A stretch of DNA of 64,000 nt. Origin: Taxillus chinensis. Its lineage: Eukaryota > Streptophyta > Magnoliopsida > Santalales > Loranthaceae. This document shows, one piece after another, positions 1-10,906 of this stretch. Position numbers and translations under genes: made by a program. Every line of letters starts with the position of its first letter. The stretch's first letter is position 1. The DNA is taken from NCBI GenBank assembly GCA_023512835.1, contig CM042088.1, positions 1,364,001 to 1,428,000 on the forward strand. The letters run 5' to 3'. The notes beneath the pieces are model-generated. The model worked only from the letters and a program-made list of their open reading frames with translations, was not told the origin of the DNA and made no database searches.

Positions 1-134
1 TTTTTATCTTGAGGTTATCTATTGTGGATGTGTGTGATGTCCTGTGGAATAATTCATTCCAACCCCTTGCCCATCGGGTGGGTAAAGGGGAGTCACGAAC
101 CGGTTTCCTCGAGTTGGAAATCCGAGGCGCGACA
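1..134 (+). mobile_element. 3' end of a Tekay-like LTR (fragment)
   Basis: This stretch matches the last part of the Tekay LTRs that end at 28137 and 35485. The shared pieces are the cccttgcc block, GGGTAAAGGGGAGTCACG, CCGGTTTCCTCG, GTTGGAAATCCG and the terminal GCGACA. The element or solo LTR it belongs to extends off the left edge. It is diverged from the two complete Tekay copies in the window, so it is a separate insertion. Confidence 0.75.
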
Positions 135-1053
135 GTCACCTCTACAAAAAATTAGATTTTTCTAAGATTTTGCATCAAATCCCAATTTTCATATTTCGAA
201 GGAGTGAAAATTTAATTTTCTAGTATTTTTCTTTGAATCCGAAAGTAGAGTATTTCACTATTTACATTGTAACTTAAGTATTAAATGTGGAGAGAATTAA
301 AGGTTATAATGCAAATGGTCTAGTTCCAGTGTAGTTGCACTGGCTGGCTCGAAGCTGCAGAACACCGGCTCGAAGCTGCGGGCTGTGGAGCTACAGAGCT
401 GCGGGCTACGGAGCTGCGGGCTCGAAGACTCGAAGTGTTGACCTTCGATCTTCGACTACTGACCTACGGGTCTTTGACCCTACGACTACGAATCTTCGAC
501 CCTTTGACCCAAATCTTTGGGTCTTTAACCTTTCGACCTAGAAGTTCGCCCAGGGTACTGTTCATCATCATTTTTGCCTGTTCTTCATCTTGAATCAATT
601 CAGTGACCTCCAGACGCTCACAAACACATGTTTTACACAACATACTACAATATCTACTTCAAAACGCGTCCTAAATGCCTCTAAATTACACGGTAACAAC
701 GAAAATACACGCATATAATTTCAGATTATATCCATCTAGATCTAAATCCAGATTTTCATGGTTGACTTCTCAACCCTCATAAAATACACAATTAAACAAC
801 CCCAGATCACAGAAACACATATCCAAATTGATATAAATCAGTTCTTAAGCACGGATCTTATGTTAAACCCTTAGATCTAACCCAAAATTAGATTTCCCCC
901 AAAACCTAGGGTTCATGCTCAATTTCATAAATCATGACAAATTCATGCATATCCAGGATAGGAAAGAGGTAAGAAGTTCAAGGCACCTACCTGGAGTGAT
1001 TCTTTGAGCTCCATGAACCCAAATCATCCCAAATCGCCAAGGTTTCAAACTTT

Positions 1054-1057
<4 letters not shown>
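135..1057. other. non-coding DNA, nothing identified
   Basis: AT-rich sequence with no convincing coding frame and no element ends that I recognise. It contains the degenerate GC-rich array listed separately at 340-545. Confidence 0.5.
340..545. repeat. degenerate GC-rich short-word array
   Basis: Loosely repeated words such as GCTCGAAGCTGCGGGCT and GGAGCTGCGGGCT pass into TTCGAC / TTTGACC words. The composition resembles the minisatellites inside the Tat/Ogre LTRs at 9915-10215 and 62880-63152, but no LTR flank is seen here. The apparent 68-residue open frame over it is a by-product of the repeat. Confidence 0.55.

Positions 1058-1115
<58 letters not shown>
1058..1115. repeat. (CT)n microsatellite
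   Basis: An uninterrupted CT dinucleotide run of about 58 bp. The reverse-strand frame that reads as alternating Arg-Glu is an artefact of this run. Confidence 0.97.
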
Positions 1116-1116
<1 letters not shown>

Positions 1117-2104
1117 ATGCACCAATGTGATAGCATAAAATGGAAGCTCTTTTTTTCATTCTATTTATATTCCTACCAATTATTGACCAATAATTGACCT
1201 TGTCAATAATTAACCTCTCAAAGCAATAATTGACCTCCAAGGTCACGAACTTCAATTTGAGTTAAATTACTATCAAAATGCTCGAAATGAAGAGCACAAC
1301 ACTATTCAGATAGTATCACACTCAAATGATTGCTCAAACGCAAAGTCAACCAATAAATGCTGAGAAAGTCAACGACCAGGCCACTCAGGGCCCCGACTCG
1401 AAATTGGGCCCAAGTACTATTAAAATGCTCACATCGACGGCTATACTATTGTCTAGGTAGTTGCATTCCCATCGAATCGCTATCTCTCAATCTTACCCAA
1501 ATACGATTCTTTACATATAACTACTTCCCAGACGGACATCTATGTGCACGGACGGATGGACACCGGCGCGTATGGACGTTGCACGCACGTACGCCTTTGT
1601 GCAGAAACCGAGGGAGAGGCCCGATCCAAAGGAATTGAGCACAGGCCAAACAGATGAACGATCCCACCATTGGAAGCAAGCCGCCACCAAGTCGCTGCCG
1701 AAGAACAGAGCCACCGCAAGCCAAAGCTAATGGTTAACGAGGCAGACCGCCTGGGGAGAGTGTACATCTAGTCTTCACGTCGCGCCAATGAAAGCCCCAG
1801 TCGACCCTAGCGTAGATAATGTGTTTTGTTTTGGTGCGCCACAAGGGGAAATGAAAACCCTGAAGCCCAAATCATCCCTACGCAAGAACAAAAACAATAA
1901 TAAGGATGATTACGCACTCACAAGAAAACCCAAGTCAAAAAATTCCAAATTGAGAAGTGATGGAGAGCGCAATTGCCAGAGTCAATCTGCAGGAGATTAG
2001 GGAAAACGATCACCAAGAAATCACCTTCAAAACCCGCTCTTAAACCTGAAATTATTTGGCGATAGAGAATGCGCCTTTTAGCGGTTCTGGTGCCTGCGAA
2101 GATG
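1116..2104. other. non-coding DNA, nothing identified
   Basis: No frame here has recognisable protein similarity. Because a CACTA terminus lies just downstream, part of this stretch may be the interior of that transposon. No matching opposite terminus (CACTACAAGAAA in direct orientation) was found in the window. Confidence 0.4.
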
Positions 2105-2313
2105 AAAATGGAGCAGCAAGATTGAAGACACGTTTTGGAAAATGTCACTATTAAAAATAATAGACAACACGTTTTGAAAGGTGTCATTAATATTCTTATA
2201 TTTGGCGACACTTTTTTCAAAGTGTCTTTTTAATATGTTTTCGGCAGCACTTTTAAAAAGTGTCCTTAAAAGCCTAAAAAAATGTGTTGTTAAATACTAT
2301 TTTTCTTGTAGTG
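2105..2313. mobile_element. CACTA (En/Spm-type) terminus with subterminal repeats
   Basis: The right boundary reads TTTTTCTTGTAGTG, whose complement is CACTACAAGAAAAA, the hallmark end of plant CACTA DNA transposons. The preceding 200 bp carry repeated inverted words around GACACTTTT / AAAAGTGTC (near 2190-2265) and ACACGTTTTG (near 2128 and 2168), as expected of transposase-binding subterminal repeats. The adjacent TAC (2314-2316) would be one copy of a 3-bp target duplication. The other terminus and any transposase gene are absent from the window, so the element is truncated, non-autonomous, or extends leftward beyond recognition. Confidence 0.6.
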
Positions 2314-2454
2314 TACATGGAGACTCAGTGAGTCTATGACACAACCATCTTCAAGGCTGTCACTAATCGAAGGATTAAAATGCAATGAAGGTAGCCGTTT
2401 TAATAAGTTATTATTCGAATGATACATCTAACACATTGAGTATCTGAATTAATA

Positions 2455-3223
2455 TGTTGACGTTATCCAAGGCTGGAGTAGTGAGTTTCAATGGTGGAGA
2501 TCAGAAGTTGCAACCTATCTAACCCTAGCAAAAGGGTTTCGTGCAACTGCCGATCTATATAAAACAAGCATATGCCATTCCTTATAAAGTGAGTAAGAAT
2601 ACTTTCAAAATACATGTAAGGTATTTAGAGAGATACAAGAAGACACAAAGTAGTACATACAAACATACACAAAGAGAGGAAGATTGAAAGTAAGATAACA
2701 ATGAGTTGATCTGTTTTCTTTCCTTATACATTCGAGAACAGATTGTGAGTTTGGTACAAAAGTGGTTGAAGGTCGATCAGTGCAAACGATTCAATATGGA
2801 GGAGCAAATTGTGCTAGACAGTTCATCACAGTGAGTGAGTACTGGAATAATACTACCTTTGTATTTGCATTTAAATGAAAAGAGAGTTGATCCTATTGTA
2901 TTAAGGGCTAAACCCTACTATATTAAAAGCATATAGTGGATTGGACTCGGTGTACATGCTCACCACTTTAGAGTAGATCACATTGATTGAACCACGTAAG
3001 CTATGTGTCTTTGTCTTTTACTTCCCATACATATCTGCTATTAATCAGATTTTGCATGAGACACTGAAATATCACCCAAACAAGAACCACATTTGTAAAA
3101 TACCTCTAAAAAGTATCATACTCTTAAAACTAAAGGAAATAGTTTTAAGTATACAGATTCACCCCCTTTTTTGTATACAAACCCTTGTACCTACATGATC
3201 TTGTTTGGATCTTACGAATATCA
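2455..3223 (+). repeat. 5' LTR of a Copia element (start uncertain)
   Basis: The 3' boundary is set by a tRNA-iMet-type primer site two bases after the terminal ...ATATCA. The start is a guess at the TGTTGACG 769 bp upstream. A TATA box lies about 100 bp into it. No second LTR of this element is visible in the window. Confidence 0.5.
2556..2563 (+). promoter_or_regulatory. TATA box in Copia LTR
   Basis: TATATAAA lies in the proposed LTR about 670 bp before the primer site, a suitable place for the U3 promoter of a plant LTR element. Confidence 0.5.
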
Positions 3224-3225
3224 AT

Positions 3226-3237
3226 TGGTATCAGAGT
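3226..3237 (+). other. primer binding site, tRNA-iMet type
   Basis: TGGTATCAGAGT closely matches the standard plant Copia primer site complementary to initiator tRNA-Met. It follows the ...ATCA end of the proposed LTR and precedes gag by about 130 bp. Confidence 0.75.
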
Positions 3238-3368
3238 TAAGTTCTCACTGGAGAAAAATCTATCACTCTGGGAAGAAGTGATCTCACAAATCAATATATT
3301 TATGTTTCTGAGATCTGTGGCTTAACAGCTTAGTAACCAAGCAAGAATCCATTGGTATATTCAAATAA

Positions 3369-4679
3369 ATGGAGATTCTTATTAGTGGACCAAGTACCAG
3401 CTCCAACTACGCAAAAAGAGGGCCTATCTTTAATGTCACAAATTACAAGATGTGGAGATCTAGGATGGAGACTGTATTCATGTCCATGGGTATGGACGTT
3501 GAGTGGGTAATTAGAGATGGTTATATAGAACCCGCCAATCACAGAGAACCCACATAAGCTGACAGAAGAACCTATGAACTAAATGGCAGAGCTTTGAGTG
3601 TCATTACATCCACATTCACAGACTCTGAGTATGCAAAGGTTAAGGACTGTAGAGTTGCAAAGGAGTTATGGGATAGACTTGAAAGCGCCTATCAAGGTGG
3701 TAGATTAAAAGAAACCAGGCTACAATTGTATACTCAAAAATATGAAGCTCTCAAGATGGAGGACATGGAGAGTATACAGGAATCAAAACAGGTAGCCTTT
3801 AAGGCTATGAAAAAGTTAAAAATTAATAAGGAAGCTGAGTCCTCATGAGATCAAGAGGACAGTGACAGTGAAGACAGTGAAGATGAGGTGGTAACCTACT
3901 TCACCAGAAAATTTAGAAGAGGTAGAGCAGCTAAGCAAGCTGGCAGAGAAGGAAAAGGAGGACTTTCCCTCAAATGTTTCAAATGTGGAAAGTGGGGGCA
4001 CTTTGCATCTCAATGCAAGGTGGAAGTTAATGACCCGGATGATGAGGCCTCAGAAGAAGAGGGCACAAAGTGGAAGAAGACATCATACCGAAGAAGCAAT
4101 TTCACAAGGAGACCAGTAGCTCCACAAAAGAAGAAGGGCTCACACAAGAGCTATATGAGCCGGATTTCAAAATCTGATAATGAGGATGAATACTCATCAG
4201 ATTATGCTTTTGTTGCCAAAATAGAGGTAGACAATGGTAACATTGCCTCAGAGGAAGAAGAGGCAATTGAGGAAGAAGAAGTAGATCTGGAGGAGGAACT
4301 AGAGCTTGCAACAGAGGAGCTTCGTAAGAGAGGTTGCAGGATTAAGCAGCTCAAGGGAGAGCTCAAGCAAGTAGAGGGAGAGCTTGAAGAAGTTAGAGGA
4401 GAGAAGGACAAGGTGCTGGTGGACTCAAAGAAGTTCTGGGAGGAAATTGTCAGTCTCAAGCTCAAGCTAGAAGAGCAAATCAAGATATGTGATGACATAA
4501 CCACAGAACTCACCACCGAAGACACCAAAATCCAACGGCTTGAAGAAAAACTAGTAGGCCTTCAACTGGATATCGAACCCACATGGACGGTGGCTAAATG
4601 TAAAGCTCATTTCGTAATTTCACTAAGTCAAGTTGAGTTTGGTTTTGTAATAATTAGAAATTTAAAGATTGTAATTTAA
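3369..4679 (+). pseudogene. Copia gag polyprotein fragment (SIRE/Tork-like), broken
   Basis: Gag builds the cytoplasmic retrotransposon particle. Starting at ATG 3369, one frame gives a Copia-type gag N-terminus (NVTNYKMWRSRMETVF, ELWDRLESAYQG). It then jumps from MEDMESIQ to ESKQVAFKAMKK, so about 100 residues of the gag core seem to be deleted. A CCHC zinc knuckle CFKCGKWGHFASQC follows near 3976-4017, then a very acidic segment and a Glu/Lys-rich coiled coil (about 4230-4560). In-frame stops TAA at 3555 and TGA at 3846 interrupt it. Homology fades after about 4570. No protease, integrase or RT follows, so the element is 3'-truncated. It is a different copy from the Copia element at 25127-44184. 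Confidence 0.75.
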
Positions 4680-5159
4680 ATTAACAAGCAAATGTAAATG
4701 ATCTTATGTGGAAATTTGGGATTCGGATTTCGATTGATATAATTTGTTTATTCCAAATTCTTAAAGCATGTTAATTCAAACTTTCCCCTTTTATCTAAAA
4801 CCCAACACCTTTGCATGAACTAGCCTCTTTCAAGTGATCTAGCCGTGTGTAAACCCTAGTTTGGGGGACGAGCAACCCATTAAGTGCTTAAGTTGTTTGA
4901 GTGTAGATTGACATCATACCAATCTTAACTAGGTAACAAGCAAGAATGCTGGCTTTCGCAAATTATATTCTTTTCAAGTTAAGTCTCTTAACTATCCGGT
5001 TATCAATGTCTTATTTCGATCAATAATTGAATAACCTTTAACAAAAATTAAGATCGTCAAACCTAATTCTCACATGCACATTCAAGAGATTTGATAAACA
5101 AAGAGGGAAATTCAAATTAACATACCAAAAGAAAGGAAATCATAAGCTTACATCAATAT
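4680..5159. other. non-coding DNA, nothing identified
   Basis: AT-rich sequence without coding frames. It may be decayed Copia interior or the pre-insertion genomic site of the large Ogre element. Confidence 0.4.
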
Positions 5160-5164
5160 CCATC
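5160..5164. other. target site duplication (left) of the Ogre element
   Basis: CCATC directly precedes the left LTR and is repeated exactly at 63537-63541 after the right LTR. A 5-bp duplication is standard for Ty3/Gypsy integrase. Confidence 0.85.
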
Positions 5165-6670
5165 TGTCATCACCCGGTGTCGTCCGGGCTCGTGACTGGC
5201 TTGAGATTACTCCTTTGGATGGAGATTTGGTCATTGAGCCATTATTGCCATAGCTCGCACAGAACCAAAAAGAGAGATAGGAAGACAGAGTCGCCACCAA
5301 ACAAAGATGAAGGTGTGTTTGGCCACCTAGGAGGGTCTACGGTTCCAGAGAATAGGTTCGGGAGTCGGTTATGTGTGGGGAAGGAAGAAAAGCTCTTGCA
5401 CCCCCACAACGCCCAAAATTGGTACCTAGTCTCTGTCTATGAGTGTTTGCTTGTTTTACTTTTCCTTTCTTCCTTTTTATTTCATTGTAGAAACTGTGGT
5501 GGTTTTGATTAGAAACAGGATGTTATTCTTTTGTTTTATCGAGGAAAACAGAAAGAAAGCCAGTGGCATGTAGAGCACAGCAAGGAGCTCGGATTCATTA
5601 CCACAGTTAATGTTGGCCAGGTGGTGAAGACATAAGCAATAGGGCTTATCTTACAGCCACAAAAGCCTGGATTTGTTTAAAAGAATTTGAGGTTTTACCT
5701 TAAAAACGAAAAGGTAGGGCCTGATGTCGTGAAGAGCATACTGTGAAGCTCAGATTCACTACTAGACACACTATTGGCCAAGTGGCGAGGATATGAGCAT
5801 AAAAGCTCAATCCCATGGCCATCGGGCCTTTGAAAATGTTTTTGTGTATTCTTGAATAAAAAAGGGAAATTTTTGATATAGTTTATGATGAAAAACGTGA
5901 GAGAGAAGAGAATAAAAAACCTGGAAATCGAAGTCGATGTTCCTGCTAGTGCCTTATTCCTTCTTTTGAAGGCTTGGAGAGTGCAAGGACAAAACCCAGC
6001 AAGGGGAATGCTTGATATCCTTTTCAGCTTCAGCCAGCAAGAATTTATTCCAAGAACAGCACGACGCTTCCTTCTTTTCAGAAATGGGAACCCAGAATTT
6101 GCAAGCTGCCTTTTTTCGGATCTCACCTGCCGAATCCTTGAACTCCTTGTTGAACTCTCTATGTGGCTAGAGGTTAGTCTCAAATATGGGTGATCGCCCC
6201 TTTTTTGGTTGAACAAGTGACCGTTTTATAGTGGTTTTTTGGAAGGGACAGACGGCCGCTTGGAATTTGGAGAATTAAATGACATGATTTTTGGAGTTCC
6301 CATGCATCAATAATGAGCCCCAAGAATGACATATGCATTTACAAGGTGAAAAACGAGTTCCCAGGCATTGAATAATGCATTTTCGAGAGTCCCAGTATTT
6401 AAACACATGTTTTGAGCTGTTTAAAATGCAATCTCAAGAAATACAATGCTTTACTCACTGTGCACTTAAAAGAGAAGTGAAACAGCGTCGTTTTGGAGTT
6501 CCAACTGAAGGAGCTGCGGGCACGGTCGAGTACGTTAGTCTCCAAATTTCATCCTCTATCTCTTAGTACTGACCTTGGGGCACTTTGAGGTTTCTCGGAC
6601 ATGGCTCTCATTCTTGGGCTTTTCTGCTGAGTTCAATTGCGATCTGGCTCAGTCAAAATGGGGTCCAACA
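5165..6670 (-). repeat. Ogre 3' LTR (1.5 kb)
   Basis: In element orientation it starts TGTTGGACCCC at 6670 and ends GGGTGATGACA at 5165. It aligns along its length with 61527-63536. It lacks about 500 bp present in the other LTR (the minisatellite plus flanking U3 sequence, about 62880-63385). The junction falls at a shared GGG in GCGGGCACGGTCGAG near 6519. Confidence 0.9.
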
Positions 6671-6683
6671 ACTGCCCCTCTTT
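6671..6683 (-). other. polypurine tract of the Ogre element
   Basis: In element orientation AAAGAGGGGCAGT directly abuts the 3' LTR start TGTTGG. This is the plus-strand primer position, and its sequence style is typical of Tat/Ogre elements. Confidence 0.75.
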
Positions 6684-6789
6684 GAGCGTTGTTTGTGTGT
6701 GAACGACGTGCAAAAATAACCCTTACCCATTTTGACAAATTGACTTTGTTTTTTGGGATTGATATTCTGCGGTTTTGGAATGGTTCGCA

Positions 6790-7135
6790 CTCTGGTAAGC
6801 ATGGCTTTGGATAATTGGCCTGCTGGTAATCATGGCTTTGGATAATTGGCATGCTGGTGAGCATGGCTTTGGATATTTAGCATGCTGGTGAGCATGGCTT
6901 TGGATATTTGGCACGCGGGTGAGCATGGCTTTGTATATTTGGCATGCGGGTGAGCATGGCTTTGGTTATTTGGCATGCGGTTGAGCATGGCTTTGGATAT
7001 TTGGCATGCGGGTGAGCATGGCTTTGGATATTTGGCATGCTGGTGAGCATGGCTTTGGATATTTGGCATGCGGGTGAGCATGGCTTTGGATATTTGGCAT
7101 ACAGGTGAGCATGGCTTTGGATATTTGGCATGCGG
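6790..7135. repeat. 31-bp tandem array in the Ogre 3' UTR (about 11 copies)
   Basis: Eleven head-to-tail copies and a partial one share the core GAGCATGGCTTTGGATATTT. Unit starts near 6821, 6852, 6883, 6914, 6945, 6976, 7007, 7038, 7069 and 7100 are exactly 31 bp apart. Outer units are more diverged (ATAATTGGC) and inner ones nearly identical. The period is not a multiple of three, so all three reverse frames stay open through it as pseudo-peptides. It lies between integrase and the polypurine tract, where Tat/Ogre elements are known to carry hypervariable tandem repeats. Confidence 0.95.
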
Positions 7136-7979
7136 AAATGAACGGTTTCTCGGTTGGGGATGAAACTTTCTTCACTTCTTGAGCTTTATGGCTTATTCCC
7201 TGGGGAATCTGGGATGCCATGCCGCGACAACAGTCCTACAATTGGACGAGAGCAAACATGCCATATGTAGGAATGATGCATGAAATGTGCTTGATGCATG
7301 AGGTGTAGTGGATGCATAAAACTTTTGATAATATGCATGAGGTGCATAGAATGCGGGTAGAGATAATTTTAAGGAGATCTTGGTGTTGTTTCTTCTGAAA
7401 AGTACGCTGCCAGATGACCTGGCCTGCACTTCCCCTACTGGGGGGCAAACTGTCAAGTAGCTTGAGTCGTGGTTTCTCTTAAGGCAAAGGTCCCGGGCTT
7501 CGTTGTTACCTTGTGTAAACCCTCACGGATAAGCAAAGTTTAAGAAACTTAAGCGGGGGAATGAATGATTTTAAAATGATTTAAAAAGCAAAAATCATAT
7601 TTATTTGACAAGACATTTTGCACCTACAATTACATTATTGCATATGGCATAACTTGTTTATCATCGTACAAAGTTAAACTAAACTCCCTTTTATAGAATA
7701 AGGTGAATAGCTTCAAAAGACCTGTCTTGTAAAGTTAATCAGAGTGTCCTCTGGTTTGTAGCCTAGTCTCTGGTTTGAAGTAGCGTGACGATCCCACTGC
7801 GACCGTCTACTTGGGGAGTTTCAAGGGTTGTACTCCACTTTGGTTTTGCCAGAAGATCATGGACCCTGATGTCACTGCACTTATTTCTGTTGGCTTTGTA
7901 TTTTACCCTTGGCACCCTTTCGGGTTTTCACCAAGTCCGCCTTTCTTTTTCTTTTTATTGAGCTTTGTGTTTTACCCTT
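7136..7979 (-). other. Ogre 3' UTR, non-coding
   Basis: No coding frame. It contains clustered GATGCAT words (7265-7345). It also has an approximate short duplication: ATTTTACCCTTGGCACCC and the following TTTTCACCAAGTCCGC (near 7900-7950) recur across the solo-LTR insertion point (about 7967-7979 joined to 10724-10757). Confidence 0.6.
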
Positions 7980-10723
7980 TGTCATCACTGGTTTTCGTCC
8001 GGGCTCGTTTTGGGGTGAGCTCAAACTAAATCGATGGTGAGAAGTTTTAGAGTCGCCACCAACTGTTTTTGGGGTACAGTTGGATACCCTCTACTTTGAG
8101 TAGTTTCAAGTGTGTGGTCTGCGTTATCAGAGATGGGTTCGGGAGTTGGTTACGTGTAGGGAAGGATTAGCACCTCTACAGCGCCCTTTCGGTATCTAAT
8201 TTAGGAGGAGGAGGTTTTATTTATGCTGCTGTGACGGGGTTAAATTTCCTAAAAGGTCTATGATTTTTATTTGACTAAGTTATTTGTCAAAGTTATGGTT
8301 AAAATTGATTTACCCTAAATTTCTAAAAGGAATCCTAAAAGATTTGGGTTTTTGTGTGAAGTGGAGAATGAGATCCTAGGGATTGGTTTTGGCTTTTTTT
8401 TTTGTTTTACTTTTGGAAATTGAAGTCCTAAAAATTGTTTTTTTATTTTTCCTTTTTTGGTTTGGGTTAGAACATACATTTTTTTGTGTTTGTTTTATTA
8501 TTTTTTTTGTTTTTTTTTGGTTTATTTTTGGTTGGAAGACATTTTATTAAAACATTTTCAAAACATATTATTGAAGAGATTTGGAAAACATTTTATAGCA
8601 AAACGTTTTGTTTTTTTTTTTTGTTGGTTTTTTTTAGGAGATGTTTTTTTGAAAACATTTTGAAAATTATTTATTGAAAACGTTTTGGAAAACATTTTTG
8701 TTGAAAACATTTTGTTATTCCTTTTTTGTGTGTTTTGTTTCTTTTTTGTTTTTTTTTAAGCTTCGAACATAAATCTATGCGTTTCATCAACAGTTGAAAA
8801 TACATATATATCAAAATAGATGAGGAGTGTGTGAGTGTGACATCCACGAAAGAAAAAAATAAAATCACTCTTTTTTCTTTTCTTGTTTTTCATCTTCTCC
8901 CTTTGCTCTCTCCTTTTTCTTTTCTTTCTTTCTTCTTTTTTTTGTTTTTTCTTTTCTTTTTACTATACTTTACATATTACAACATACACATAGGAAGAAA
9001 TACAGGAAAATACAATGAAAAAGGCTGAAAAGTAATTACATCAAATATAGATAAGCTCAAAACGAAAACTAGCAAAAAAAACAATTACACCAAATATAGA
9101 TACAAATAAGCTAAAAAAGTAGTGAAAAGATAAGGGCTGAACCGACTTTGAAGCTTTGCAACGCCAATCTTCTGCTTGAGCTCCCGCCGGCGCTGATAGT
9201 CACTTGCTCGACTCAGAACCGACAGATCTGACAGTGGGACTTATGAAGAGACTTCCCTGGTATTTGGAGATAGGAGGGCTGGAGTGGGTGTAAGAGAAAG
9301 AGAGGGCTGAAGTTGGAGTTGGCAAGGAGTGGACGAGTGATCTCTTATGATGATGATTCTAGGATTCTGTGTTTCTTTTGTCTGGGTTTGCAAGGAGGAA
9401 GCTGGGGCGTTTTTTTGATGATGAGGCTGGGGCGTTTTCTGATGATGATGAGGCTGGTTTTTGAGTTTCTCTCCTTTCTTTCTTCTTCAATGATCTCTCT
9501 CTCTCTCTCTTTTTAATATCCACCAGAACTGTTTTCAACGAGTCAGTCTTTTTTTCAACGATCCCCCCTCTTTTTTTTTTTTTTGCCTCTGCGCAGGGAC
9601 GGTCGAATGCATCTTAAAGGGCTGCAGAAAATTTTGGCTGGACTGTCATTAATTGCAGCATTAATTGTTTTGTCGGGTGCATTATTATTTGCAGATCAAT
9701 GCTTGATCGGGTGGACAGCCTATGCGGAAAAAGGGGAGCTCGTGATTGCCTTTTGAGTTTGTATTTTAGCACATGTGACTGATAGGGTTGTTGAGAAATG
9801 ATTCCTTGCCTGATGGCCAGCGCAGAAGACGGGTCTCGTGAAGCCAGCGAGAAAAATAAGCTAGCGAGGAAACCAGCGAGAAAAATCAACGAAGGCAAAA
9901 AAGGGGTCAGAGGTTCGAAGTGTCGGCAGGTCGGAGCATCGGCAGGTCGAAGTGTCGGCAGGGTCGAAGCTTCGGTCAACGATGGAAGGCGTACGGGTGC
10001 TGCTGGTCGGCGTCGCAAGTCGGCGTCATAAGTCGCGGGTCGAAGTGTCGGCAGCGAGGCTTCGAGGGTCGAAGGGTCGAAGGTCAGAAATCAGCAGGTC
10101 AACGGGGCTTCGAGGCTTCGAGCTTAGGGACTTCGGGGATTCGAGCTTCGGGGCTTCGAGGCTTCGAGCTTCAGGGTCAATGGGTCGAAGTGTCGGCAGG
10201 TCAACGGTCAATGGTCAACCCCAAAGTTTTTTTTTAACTATTAATTACCTTTTTACCCCCACCAAAAATGTTAAAACGGACAAACTTTGGGAGATTGTTT
10301 AGGAAGCCCCGTATTCGCCTGAATAGTCATTTTTGAGAATCTCACATGGTCACATTTTCGGGCCCTTTGACCAGGGGCATTGACCGTCTTTTGGCACGTT
10401 TTGACTTTTCCAACGAAAGTTGTTTTGGCCATAACTTCTTCATTTTAAGTCCGATTTGTGCTCGGTCAAGTGCGTTGGTCTCCAATTTTCCTCCTCCATC
10501 ACCTGGTGTTGGTCTTGGGGTGCTTCAAGGACTTGTAGCAGAAGTCATTAATTTTGGACTCCCCCATCCGTGTCAATTGTGTCCATCTCATGCAGATTGG
10601 GGTAAACCATTCCTTGGCAGTATGGGATCATTGTGGACCTGTTCAACATGGTATATGGCATGGGCAGAAAGGTATATCAAAATGGGGTTAGTATGTCCAA
10701 CTCGGACAAAATGGGGTCCAACA
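7980..10723 (-). mobile_element. solo LTR of a second Tat/Ogre family (2.74 kb)
   Basis: The ends TGTCATCACTGG and GGGGTCCAACA match the outer Ogre LTR ends, and internal blocks align (GGTTCGGGAGTTGGTTACGT; CAGGGGCATTGACCGTCTTT). Overall divergence and length show a different family. CCCTT flanks both sides (7975-7979 and 10724-10728), an intact 5-bp target duplication. There is no coding sequence between the ends, so this is a solo LTR from unequal recombination. It contains T-rich stretches with repeated AAAACATTTT words (8540-8720), a short CT run near 9492-9510 and a minisatellite at 9915-10215. Confidence 0.88.
9915..10215. repeat. minisatellite inside the solo LTR
   Basis: Irregularly repeated words GTCGAAGTGTCGGCAGG, GGCTTCGAGG and GGTCGAAG. 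It occupies the same LTR position as the array at 62880-63152, just before the conserved TTAATTACCTTTTT block, but has a different unit sequence. Confidence 0.8.
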
Positions 10724-10906
10724 CCCTTGGCGCCCTTTCAGGTTTTCACCAAGTCCGCTCCTCGGTCACAAACTTCGTTTGTCAGGTCACACCCAAACTT
10801 GATTGCCATATGCCTATGGTGAGGACAAGGTTCGGCCCATTTATGTAAAGGACCAAAACATGAGATTTTGATTCAGCTGGGGATAAAGGGTTTTGAAATG
10901 GGGAAG
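10724..10906 (-). other. Ogre 3' UTR adjacent to integrase
   Basis: Non-coding. It continues the 3' UTR interrupted by the solo LTR and carries GGTTTTCACCAAGTCCGC, also found at 7935-7952. Confidence 0.6.

Noticed and set aside
932..1255. Reverse-strand frame reading as Arg-Glu repeats
   Set aside because: Produced by the (CT)n run at 1058-1115; nothing else in it looks coding.
4102..4528. Ser-rich reverse frames over Copia gag
   Set aside because: Antisense shadows of the Glu/Lys-rich coiled coil.
6790..7135. CRISPR-like array
   Set aside because: Repeats are contiguous with no spacers, in plant DNA inside a retrotransposon UTR.
6649..7220. Five overlapping reverse frames with repeated QSHAHPHAKYPKPCSPAC-like peptide
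   Set aside because: All are translations of the 31-bp array, whose period keeps every frame open.
8457..9028. Hydrophobic Phe/Leu-rich frames resembling membrane proteins
   Set aside because: They translate T-rich low-complexity sequence in the solo LTR; no start context or family similarity.
7980..10723. Interpretation as a complete small LTR element
   Set aside because: No internal direct repeat pair, primer site or polypurine tract; it aligns end to end with an LTR.
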